Shown: positions 43,758-51,054 of the stretch, piece after piece | Numbering within the stretch: the stretch's first letter is position 1 | How the letters are laid out: each line of letters starts with the position of its first letter | Assembly (NCBI RefSeq): GCF_014323665.1 | Contig: NZ_JABVEB010000032.1 | Location: forward strand, 1 to 51,348 | DNA: 51,348 nt | Source of the DNA: Actinomadura sp. HBU206391 | GTDB taxonomy: Bacteria; Actinomycetota; Actinomycetes; Streptosporangiales; Streptosporangiaceae | Reading direction: 5' to 3' | Program-made: the position numbers and the translations under genes | Notes under the pieces: generated by a model | The model's input: only the letters and a program-made list of their open reading frames with translations | Told to the model about the DNA's origin: nothing | Database searches by the model: none

Positions 43758-44921
43758 TTAGCGGCGGTGCCACAATCCGATTCCGAACCCACCAATAGCC
43801 AGGGTCTTGCCGTCGGGGCTGAACGTCGCAGACCTTACTGAGCCGTCAAATCTGGTATATCCGGGTTTAGGGCCGGAAATCATGGCGACCCTTCGCCGGC
43901 CGGTCACGTCCCACAACCGAACATATCCGGTGTCTGCGCTGGCCAAGGTCTTGCCGTCAGGGCTGAACGTCACCCGATCGAAGGTGCTTTCAGGGATAGG
44001 GAGGGTAGCGGTGTGTCGATGGCCGGCGACGTCCCACAACCGGACTGCCCCGGCGCCAGGACCGGAGTCCGCGTCTCCGCCGATCGCGAGGGTTTTGCCG
44101 TCGGGGCTGAACGCCACCGAATCGAACTCGCCAAGACGAGTGCGGAGGATAAGGACGCTCCGGCGGCTGGCCACGTTCCACAACCGCACCTCCCCGCCTT
44201 CTGTGCTGACAAAGCCGGCGGTGGCCAGGATCTTGCCGTCGGGGCTGAATGCCACGGAGTTAACCCTGCTGAGACGAGTGAGGGAAGACGACGGAATGGT
44301 GAATGCGCCGGTGTTTCGGCGGCTGGACACGTCCCACAACCAGATCTTTCCGTAGGCCCTGCTTCCGTCGGCGCAACACGTGTGTTGTTCACCTCCGGCT
44401 GCGACGGTCTTGCCGTCGGGGCTGAACGCCACCGATTCGAAGTCCGTCCAGGATCCGCGGCGGTCGGGGAGGGCGAGAGTGCTGATACTCCGGTGTCTGG
44501 ACAGGTCCCACAACCGGACCTCCCCGCTGGATCGGACTGCACCCTTGGAGTTGTCTGCGTATCCGCCGCTGGCCAAGATCTTCCCATCGGGGCTGAACGC
44601 CACCGAATGGACCACCAACGAAGTCCTGCTCCGTTTGGGCATGATCAATTTTACGGTGTTCCGCTGGCTGGCCACGTCCCACAACCAGACGTTCCCGCCT
44701 TCTCCGCCGCTGGCCAGCGTCTTTCCGTCGGGGCTGAAAGCCATTGAATGGACTTGAGTGAAGCCAGGGAGGCCGGCGGTGATGTCGCGGGGCGAGTCGA
44801 TGGTGATGTCGCGGGGCGAGTCGGTCTGCTCGGGAACCTGACCCGTGCAGCCCGCCGAAATGCTCATCGCAACTGTGGCATATCCAGAAATCAAGACCCT
44901 CCACCATGGCCGCCGACGCAT
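43758..44921 (-). CDS. Seven-bladed WD40-repeat lipoprotein
   Basis: A 387-residue predicted surface lipoprotein with a single beta-propeller. The ATG at 44921 gives a compact signal (MRRRPWWRVLISGYATVAMS) with a lipobox (SISAGC); an upstream ATG at 44954 is possible, with a less typical N-region. Seven repeats have the FSPDGK core: HSMAFSPDGKTLASGG, HSVAFSPDGKILASGG, ESVAFSPDGKTVAAGG, NSVAFSPDGKILATAG, DSVAFSPDGKTLAIGG, DRVTFSPDGKTLASAD and RSATFSPDGKTLAIGG, each followed by a VRLWDV-type strand. Seven blades make a complete propeller. Its partner is unknown; such propellers usually serve as interaction platforms. An IS5 remnant lies immediately upstream, so its original promoter may be lost. 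Confidence 0.85.
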   Translation of the reverse strand: MRRRPWWRVLISGYATVAMSISAGCTGQVPEQTDSPRDITIDSPRDITAGLPGFTQVHSMAFSPDGKTLASGGEGGNVWLWDVASQRNTVKLIMPKRSRTSLVVHSVAFSPDGKILASGGYADNSKGAVRSSGEVRLWDLSRHRSISTLALPDRRGSWTDFESVAFSPDGKTVAAGGEQHTCCADGSRAYGKIWLWDVSSRRNTGAFTIPSSSLTRLSRVNSVAFSPDGKILATAGFVSTEGGEVRLWNVASRRSVLILRTRLGEFDSVAFSPDGKTLAIGGDADSGPGAGAVRLWDVAGHRHTATLPIPESTFDRVTFSPDGKTLASADTGYVRLWDVTGRRRVAMISGPKPGYTRFDGSVRSATFSPDGKTLAIGGFGIGLWHRR

Positions 44922-44957
44922 GGGCCTTTGGGCTGAATCCGTTATCTCGCGCATGAC

Positions 44958-45510
44958 ACCGATTATGGAGCATAGAGGCTGCGGTCGTGTTCGAGGTGGA
45001 GCAAGACGAGTGCGGCTTTGGCGATGGCGCCGATGCGCCAGGAATCGAGGCTGACGCGGCGCATGGCTTTGAAGCTGGACTTGAGCAGGGAGTTTGCTGA
45101 GGTTCTCATATCCCAGGTCGGTCAGGGTGGGCATACCGCAGCGCTCGGCCGCTTCCAGCTGCGGAATCAGTTCTTCGGCGGCCTTGGCACAGGTGGTGTC
45201 GTGCTCACGACCGGGCCGTGCGTCTTATACCCACAACGGCCAGTCGTCGGGCATGGACACGACCTGGACGTTGCCGCCATGGTGTTTGTGCTTGCCCGAC
45301 CACCACAGGTCCGCCTGGCGTGCTCACCCGGTCGGTGCGGATCACCGCGCCGTCCAGGTTCAGATGCGTGAGGGCGGCCTGTTCGGCATGCTCGAGGTTG
45401 GTCGGAGCCGCCGGTGGCGGCGGGCCCTGGGGATGGGGGCAGGCGGACGCCCGGCGGGTGACGGCGGGCGCCCAGGCGGGCAGCACGCGGGCATGCGATT
45501 TCTTCTCGGT
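44958..45510 (-). pseudogene. IS5-group transposase remnant with several frame changes
   Basis: Read leftward, homologous pieces occur in order: THLNLDGAVIRTDRVSTPG, WWSGKHKHHGGNVQVVSMP, then REHDTTCAKAAEELIPQLEA, AERCGMPTLTDLGYENL, and SFKAMRRVSLDSWRIGAIAK with AALVLLHLEHDRSLYAP. These are the DDE part and C terminus of an IS5-type transposase, distributed over three frames with a stop in between. It belongs to the same class as the N-terminal fragment at 43481 but on the opposite strand. Confidence 0.7.
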
Positions 45511-45619
45511 TGACACCGTGATGCTGCGTCGCTTCTTGTCTTCTTCGTGGTCGAGGCCGGACGCGGTTCGTCCACGTCCTTGGGGTGACCGCCCGGATGG
45601 AGCGTGGGTTGCTCAGCAG

Positions 45620-46010
45620 GCTTGAAACCTGTTGGTCGATCTGGGGGAGCGGGCTGGCGGGTTTTGGTTCCTGGTCCGCGACCCGGACGCCAAGTCCACG
45701 CGGGTCTTCGATGACGTCATGGCTGGTGGCGACATAAGAGTGATCAAGATCCCGCCCTGGGTCGCCTCACGCGAACGCGTTTGCAGAGCGGTGGGTACGC
45801 ACAGTGCGTTTGAGTGCACGGACCGGATGCTGATCTTCGGGGAGCGGCATCTGCGGACGATGCGGACCGAGTACGCCGCCCACTACAACCGGCACAGGCC
45901 GCACCGATCCCCGGACCTTCGAGCTCCCGCCGATGGCGCAGACGTGATCCGCCTGCCGACCGGCCGATCGAACGCCGCCAGGTCTTCGGAGGCTTGATCA
46001 ACGAGTAGGT
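45620..46010 (+). pseudogene. Integrase-core transposase C-terminal remnant
   Basis: Plus strand: LVDLGERAGGFWFLVRDPDA, KSTRVFDDVMAGGDIRVIKI, then TDRMLIFGERHLRTMRTEYA, AHYNRHRPHRSPDLRAP, DVIRLPTGR and, in another frame, RRQVFGGLINE. This is the C-terminal half of an rve/IS481-like transposase (homologues: RFxFLxRDRDAKFT, AEYxxHYNRHRPHRS). The catalytic Glu region (NAYAERWV) is scrambled. Confidence 0.65.
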
Positions 46011-46019
46011 GCAAGATCG

Positions 46020-46252
46020 CGGAGTACGGAGGGGCCATGCGCCACAGCGGGGGCGAGGGAGAAGCCGGGACAGTGCCGCGAATCAGATCCGGTCGGCCGG
46101 CTGGTACCGGAGGCGCAGGACCTGGCGGCGCAATATGCGTTCTCACGACGGAGCACGAGTAACTCGACGTCCTTGGACAACCCACTGCGCCAGATGATCA
46201 GCACGAGACCCAGCAACTTCCGGACGATTAGATACACCAGGAAGAACACCAT
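46020..46252 (-). pseudogene. Integrase-core transposase N-terminal remnant, opposite strand
   Basis: Minus strand from ATG 46252: MVFFLVYLIVRKLLGLVLII, WRSGLSKDVELLVLRRENA, then in another frame LRRQVLRLRYQPADRI, a stop, and FAALSRLLPRPR. This is the N-terminal region of the same transposase family whose C-terminal half is at 45620 on the plus strand. The two halves meet at ~46015 in inverted orientation. Confidence 0.6.
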
Positions 46253-46678
46253 CTCGTGATGCTCTCAACCCAAGCAGCACCTCAGCAGCGAAACCGCAGC
46301 CACGACCCGTAACCGAATATTCGAGCGTGGGGTCGTTGCACTCAGGATCAGGCGCAATTCCATAGTTTGGGCAGCGCCAGCCTCGCCGGTCCTTTGGATG
46401 GGCAATATTCCACTGACGCATTGCCGATTATCCCCGTCGCGCTCACCTCCGGCCGGGGCCCTAAATCTAGGTCCTGGGGCCCTTCTGTAGGCCTGTCTTA
46501 AGTCACTAGTTTCTTCCTGCAGCACAGCGATGGCTTCATCAGGCTCGTGGCGAGACAGTTATCGGGAGTGACCAGGATATAGAAGATCTACGCCTAGTAG
46601 GTGCGGGGATTCCCGGGGAAGATCGTGTTCATCTTGGCGTCTGCTTCGACGTCACTGCTCGTAACGGAGGTAGCTAAA
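46253..46678. other. Intergenic, no supported gene
   Basis: About 425 bases between a transposase remnant and the acyl carrier protein remnant. Noticeably more A/T than typical. A GGAGG ribosome-binding site for the ACP occurs at its end; no other gene or RNA is recognised. Confidence 0.35.
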
Positions 46679-47055
46679 ATGGCGGCTACAGCGCCTGACG
46701 GAGCTGGGCGTGGCCGACCCGGAGAACCGGAGATTCGCCGTTTCCTGATCGAAGCGTGGCGAGCCCGGTGCCCTATGCCACCAACGGACGTCGACCCGGA
46801 CCGGACACTGGACAAGTTTGGGTTGACCTCGCGCGGCGCGACGCGGTCGCCGGTGCGCTCGAACGGCTCGTTGGGGCGTCTCTATCGCACACCCTCCTTT
46901 ATGAATATCCGACTATCGCTCGGCTCGCAGAGGTCCTCGCTCGGCGCGAATTCATCGCTCCCGATTCACCATCTGCCAGTTTACCGCGTGGCATCGGAGT
47001 GTCGGCCTATCGGATCCCGGTGACGCTGTGCCGATTCGAGGCAACTTGGCGGTGA
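46679..47055 (+). pseudogene. Acyl carrier protein (phosphopantetheine-binding), frameshifted
   Basis: ATG at 46679 behind a GGAGG site. First frame: EIRRFLIEAWRARCPMPPTD, VDPDRTLDKFGLTSR; this includes the predicted pantetheine Ser in GLTS. The second half is in the next frame (RRDAVAGALERLVGASLSHT, LLYEYPTIARLAEVLARREF). Two or so extra bases near 46838 separate them. The CPMPPTDVDPDRTL / YEYPTIARLA pattern is that of ACPs attached to fatty-acyl-AMP-ligase or PKS systems. No synthase gene is nearby, so it is an orphan remnant. Confidence 0.65.
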
Positions 47056-47543
47056 ATCGGGGAGAGGCGGCGGTGAATCGGCCGGTTCCCTGCCACCTGA
47101 TCTCACAGTTCTCGAATGGCATGCATCTCACGGACGGTTGCCACGGCCTCCTCGCTCAGCATGCCATTAACGAAGTTTCTCTTTCTTACGTTCGCGTACC
47201 CCCGCGGTGCGGGCGGTGGCTCGGATTAGTCAGGCGCGTGGCGGCTTTGCATGCGGCCTCCTTGTTCTGTCGGTTTGGATCGTCGGTGGCGCCGCTTTCA
47301 GCATTCCGCGCCTCGTCATGCGCCGTCCATACAGCCTTCCGCACATCCTCCGCGTCTCCCTGTCGCTGCGTCGGTGGCTCCCTTACTGGGATCACCTCAG
47401 TGACGATGTGACGGCGAACTGTTTGGTAGAAGACTTATCGACCGGTAGCGGTGCTGTCCCAAGTGGACGGGGAGACCCAATTTTAGATGGGCCTTGAAAC
47501 CCTTTCAAACCGAATTATCGATTGCTAATTTTAACAGTGGGGG
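47056..47543. other. Upstream region of the first effector gene, no supported gene
   Basis: About 490 bases. The last ~60 bases (from 47495) are very A/T-rich (AACCGAATTATCGATTGCTA, TTTTAAC) and probably hold the promoter of the effector at 47544. A minus-strand 69-codon frame lacks motifs. Confidence 0.4.
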
Positions 47544-48746
47544 GTGGAGGCCTTGACCTATGGGCACACGCGTAAGCGCCGGCGGCGGTCACGATCGACC
47601 GCGACCGATCGTGGTGAGGGGGCCGTGTCTTATCTGGCGCTCTGTACATTGTTCGCGGTCCTTGTTGGCGCCTTTTTCGCGTCCGGCGTGCCCACCCGTC
47701 TCTCCACAGGCCCTGATGCGGCCCTATGCCTGATTTTCCACCAGAATTGTCAACCCGAAGGCTCTTTTTCAGGCCTCGGAAACACTAGCGCAGACCGGTA
47801 CAAAACCGCGCAATCCACAAATCCCGGCAAAGGGGGCGACGGTAACTGCTGGACGTGGGCTGACCGATTCTGCCAGGTCGTCGACGGCGTGCGCCTTGGC
47901 GTCTGGGACACCTTCAAAGACATCTGGGATGGAGTGAGACTCGGGGGCTGCCTGGCGCATAATCTTTGTAAGCATTCCGATTTCAAAAGTAGCTGGGTAA
48001 GTATTTACAAACTATTCACGACCAACCCCGTTGATACCGGTTCTTCGATGCTCGATGAAGCTACCAAACCGATCCGCGACGACTGGAATAACGAGCGCAA
48101 GCTTCGAGCCGTAACCCGGGCGGCACCTTCTGTGGCCAGCGTAATATTTGGCGGAAAGGGGATCACTAAGATCGGAAAAGTCGGCAAGGCAGGGAAAGCC
48201 GGTAAGCGCGTCGATGAGGTAAAGCCTCGACGTGACACTCCGACAGAAAAGCCCATTCTACTTGAACTGGCCGGAAGGCAAGCACTCGAGCAGCTCAGCA
48301 AGCAGTATGGCGATACGGTCCTTTATCACGGGTCGCCTACGCGTTTGACTGAGCTGGAACCGCGCCAGATGAACTGGTTGGACAAGGATCTCAATAAGTA
48401 TCCGGACGGAAAGCCTGCGGTTTGCGCGGGCACGTGCTACGACGTCCCCATTTTTATGGCGCTATTCAAGAAACGAGCAAGGTTCAGATATAAGGAGAAT
48501 GCCAACGGGGAGACTGAGTTCATTGTAGATAAAGCCAGCCTGACCGAGGGCCTGGAAGATCTTGAGGGATATGTTTATATCGTCAGAAAGGTCGATTTTG
48601 AATCGTTCGGCGGTGAAGCGCCCGAAGGGTGGCCCGGGCCTGCACTTCCTCGCCCCGAGGAATATAGAGCATACGATAAAGTCACTCCTCTTGCAATGGT
48701 CAAAGTGACGATAGAAGACTTTCCTGCTACCATTGTCTTTGAATAA
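47544..48746 (+). CDS. Putative polymorphic toxin 1: shared N-terminal module plus YHGSP (ART-like?) C-terminal domain
   Basis: A 400-residue protein. The start is GTG 47544 or TTG 47553 behind GGGGGGTGGAGG. Residues ~1-25 are basic, then DRGEGAVSYLALCTLFAVLV forms a single TM resembling pilin/TadE-type N termini. A Cys/Trp-rich module follows (NCWTWADRFCQVVDGVRLGV, WDTFKDIWDGVRLGGCLAHN, LFTTNPVDTGSSMLDEATKP, IRDDWNNE) and is clearly shared with the protein at 49474-51054. A Lys/Gly linker (GKVGKAGKAGKR) leads to the C-terminal ~145 residues: LYHGSPTRLTELEPRQMN, AVCAGTCYDVPIFMALFKKR, and EEYRAYDKVTPLAMVKVTIE. YHGS plus a later Glu resembles ADP-ribosyltransferase-like toxin folds (DUF3990-like), but the match is weak. 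Expected role: secreted or surface-displayed effector. No adjacent immunity gene remains. Confidence 0.6.
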   Translation: MEALTYGHTRKRRRRSRSTATDRGEGAVSYLALCTLFAVLVGAFFASGVPTRLSTGPDAALCLIFHQNCQPEGSFSGLGNTSADRYKTAQSTNPGKGGDGNCWTWADRFCQVVDGVRLGVWDTFKDIWDGVRLGGCLAHNLCKHSDFKSSWVSIYKLFTTNPVDTGSSMLDEATKPIRDDWNNERKLRAVTRAAPSVASVIFGGKGITKIGKVGKAGKAGKRVDEVKPRRDTPTEKPILLELAGRQALEQLSKQYGDTVLYHGSPTRLTELEPRQMNWLDKDLNKYPDGKPAVCAGTCYDVPIFMALFKKRARFRYKENANGETEFIVDKASLTEGLEDLEGYVYIVRKVDFESFGGEAPEGWPGPALPRPEEYRAYDKVTPLAMVKVTIEDFPATIVFE

Positions 48747-48850
48747 ATCTTGTCCACTCCTGCGGATAGCTGGACGCCACCAAGGTTCTCGGGTCAGAAA
48801 GCGCGACTCCATACGCGCGAGGTGATCGGCGGCGAACCTGCACCCGACTT

Positions 48851-49100
48851 AGGGCGTGTCCCGTGGATCTTGATCTCTGATTTCTAGTAGACCACAGCGA
48901 TGAATGAGGAGCGCCTAAAGCGTCATGATCTGACCGATGTGGAATGGGAGCTGCCGGCGCCGTTGCTCCCCCGCGCAGGGCGGGCGATGGAGAGATCATC
49001 GCACGGTGATCAACACAGTCTTTTCCGGACCAGGACCGGGCGGCCACAACGAGCGGCCGGTGGTTTGGATGCGCAACCGCTTGAGTAGCACATCCAGGCC
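48851..49100 (+). pseudogene. IS5-type (DUF4096) transposase N-terminal remnant
   Basis: After an end-like sequence GGGCGTGTCCCGTGGATC (48852), the ATG at 48901 begins NEERLKRHDLTDVEWELPAP, LLPRAGR. A second frame continues GGRWRDHRTVINTVF, and the first returns with FRTRTGRP. This is the DUF4096 region of IS5-group transposases (DVEWELLAPLLP, NDHRTVINGVFFRTRTG). Everything downstream is missing. It lies between effector 1 and the immunity candidate. Confidence 0.7.
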
Positions 49101-49177
49101 GACCGGCTCGTCCGTCTGGCATGTTCCACGGCGTCGACGAACGGGTCCCCGTCGAGGGCCGCCGACCGTGTAACCGC

Positions 49178-49477
49178 TCAATCGTCCATAGTCGTTGAGT
49201 CACGATCGCTCTCGTCCACGAAAAGGTAGTAAGTCATCTGTCGGGGTTCCAAGAGTGTCCGCATGAACGTTTCGGATTCATCACGGCCGACGCTCCGGCA
49301 CTCCCGATCGAGCGGTACGCCCTGGTCATAGAAATCCTGAGCAAGAGAGCCTATTTGTGGATCTATGACATGGAGAGAAACGCCTGCCTCAGGATTCCAG
49401 ATGAATTCTGCCACCGGTCTTCCGGAGCCGGAGAGAGCCGAATAAAGAACCACTCGTGTTGGTACCTCTTCGTTCAT
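49178..49477 (-). CDS. Candidate immunity protein for the kinase-like effector
   Basis: A 99-residue acidic, soluble protein with ATG at 49475-49477 overlapping the effector stop (ATGA). Sequence: NEEVPTRVVLYSALSGSGRP, VAEFIWNPEAGVSLHVIDPQ, IGSLAQDFYDQGVPLDRECR, SVGRDESETFMRTLLEPRQM, TYYLFVDESDRDSTTMDD. No TM, signal or known domain. Position, size, acidity and translational coupling are typical of an immunity protein, which would bind and block the effector in the producing cell. That role is inferred from context only. The composition is A/T-richer than the N-terminal half of the effector gene, matching its C-terminal half. Confidence 0.55.
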   Translation of the reverse strand: MNEEVPTRVVLYSALSGSGRPVAEFIWNPEAGVSLHVIDPQIGSLAQDFYDQGVPLDRECRSVGRDESETFMRTLLEPRQMTYYLFVDESDRDSTTMDD

Positions 49478-51054
49478 TGCAGAGGTTTCCTCACAGTCTC
49501 AAAATTAACATCGAGGATAGCGCCCCGCCATGCCTCGCCGGTGATCTCTCCTCGGCTTCGCAGCTCATTCAGTCGATCCAGTGCTCCGTCCACCGCGCCT
49601 GGGCTAAGGCCGGATCCACGCAGCATGCGGCGCAGTTCGGCGATGTCGATCGCCTTGATGTCTGCAATCACTTCGGGGCTGAGCTGACGTTCGTGGGGCG
49701 GGCGCTCCATATATTCCGCCAAAAAGTTAGAGCGGATGTAGCCCTGTGAATCCTCCGGGAACGAAAGCCCATGATCAACGGCTTTGATGCGCCCATCCAA
49801 TACCGTGAGATAATTGCCCCTATGTCGATCGGTGTTTCCGATGATGTAGTCAAATGCCGCCATCCGATCTTGGTCCAGGCGGGTATAAGAATGCGGAAGG
49901 AAGCTGCCGTCCGTCTTATCGACAAAATCTTGCAAAGAGCCTATCCCTTTCGGTCCACTCCACAAAGTCGTGGTCGGTACCAGGTCCCAGCCGAGAAGCT
50001 CGCTCAACCGATACGCCGCGACTTCGCGATAAGCAAGCCCGCCCTTAGGGATGCTCTTGCGGTCAGCCGATGTCTCGCTGACCTGTGGCTTATAAACAGC
50101 ATCGCTATCATCCTTGAAATGGATTTTATACACGTCGTTTTCGCGACGTTTGCCATCCTTGTAGAGAAGCGGTTCATCCCACGCTACCTCCCGCTCTCGA
50201 AGTTCCACTTCTTTCTCGGTCGGAGGATAATTCGCGTCAAGATCGCGGCGATCCGGGTCGTGCTGACTCCGGTCGTACTCGTCGCCCGCCTTCCGTGTCG
50301 CGTCCGCATCGCCCCTGTCGGTGTCGGCGTGGTCGGTACGGCGCAGGCTTTTGAGTAGTTTGGTTCCTCTGCCGAACCAGCCGACGCCGCCGACCATGCC
50401 GAGGACGGCGGGCACGGCTCGGCCGGCGGCGGTGCCGTGGTGGTCGTTGTTCCAGTCCTCGCGGATGTCCTTGGTGGAGTCGTCCCACATCGACTTGAGG
50501 GTGTCGATGGGGTTGGTGGTGAACAGGCTGCCGATGCCGCTCCAGCCGTCCTTGAACGCCCCATGGCTGCAGATGTGGACCAGGCAGCCGATGAACGTCA
50601 CCCCGTCCCAGGTGCCGGTCACGATGTCCCAGGTGCCGCGGTAGATGCCCTGGCCGAAGTCGCAGAACTCCTGCCCCCAACCACAGCTCCAGTAGGTGTC
50701 GGCCGGCTCGTCCGGGGACGCTGCGCCATCGGGCGGCGGACCCGACGGCACGTACGCCGTTTCGGCGTCGCGCCGGTCGTCGACGCCGGCACCCGGCTCA
50801 ACGAGCGATCCATCAACCGGTTCGGCGCCAGGCCCGACATCGGCGCCGGGTCGGGGGTCGGCGCACTCGGCGTCGCCGACCCGGCACACCGCGTCCTGGA
50901 TGTGGTCGGTCACCCCGCCCGGCACCCGGGACATCACCAGCGCGGTCACGACCGTCACCACGAGCAGCACGACCGCCAGGTACGACAGCGTCCCCTCACC
51001 CCGGTCGGACGAGGACGCGGCGCGGACCTTCGTTCCCCCGCCTGCGATTGGCAC
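49474..51054 (-). CDS. Putative polymorphic toxin 2: shared N-terminal module plus PI3/4-kinase-like C-terminal domain
   Basis: A 526-residue protein. GTG at 51052-51054 behind GGAGG. The N terminus SSSDRGEGTLSYLAVVLLVV has one TM, then an acidic Pro/Gly linker (~60-110) and the Cys/Trp module shared with the effector at 47544 (CGWGQEFCDFGQGIYRGTWD, WDGVTFIGCLVHICSHGAFK, LFTTNPIDTLKSMWDDSTKD, IREDWNND). After a charged linker (~250-290) comes a PI3/4-kinase-like domain: DDSDAVYKPQVSE (ATP-binding strand), GLAYREVAAYRLSELLGWDL, catalytic loop FDYIIGNTDRHRGNYL (D, N and the DRH-x-x-N motif), and metal-binding VDHGLSF. Its C-terminal part is A/T-richer than its N-terminal part. The 3' end overlaps the immunity candidate. 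Target unknown; it could phosphorylate a protein or lipid. Confidence 0.65.
   Translation of the reverse strand: MPIAGGGTKVRAASSSDRGEGTLSYLAVVLLVVTVVTALVMSRVPGGVTDHIQDAVCRVGDAECADPRPGADVGPGAEPVDGSLVEPGAGVDDRRDAETAYVPSGPPPDGAASPDEPADTYWSCGWGQEFCDFGQGIYRGTWDIVTGTWDGVTFIGCLVHICSHGAFKDGWSGIGSLFTTNPIDTLKSMWDDSTKDIREDWNNDHHGTAAGRAVPAVLGMVGGVGWFGRGTKLLKSLRRTDHADTDRGDADATRKAGDEYDRSQHDPDRRDLDANYPPTEKEVELREREVAWDEPLLYKDGKRRENDVYKIHFKDDSDAVYKPQVSETSADRKSIPKGGLAYREVAAYRLSELLGWDLVPTTTLWSGPKGIGSLQDFVDKTDGSFLPHSYTRLDQDRMAAFDYIIGNTDRHRGNYLTVLDGRIKAVDHGLSFPEDSQGYIRSNFLAEYMERPPHERQLSPEVIADIKAIDIAELRRMLRGSGLSPGAVDGALDRLNELRSRGEITGEAWRGAILDVNFETVRKPLQ

Noticed and set aside
47186..47395. 69-codon minus-strand frame upstream of effector 1 as an immunity gene
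   Set aside because: Low-complexity charged sequence without ribosome-binding site; wrong side and strand for an immunity gene.
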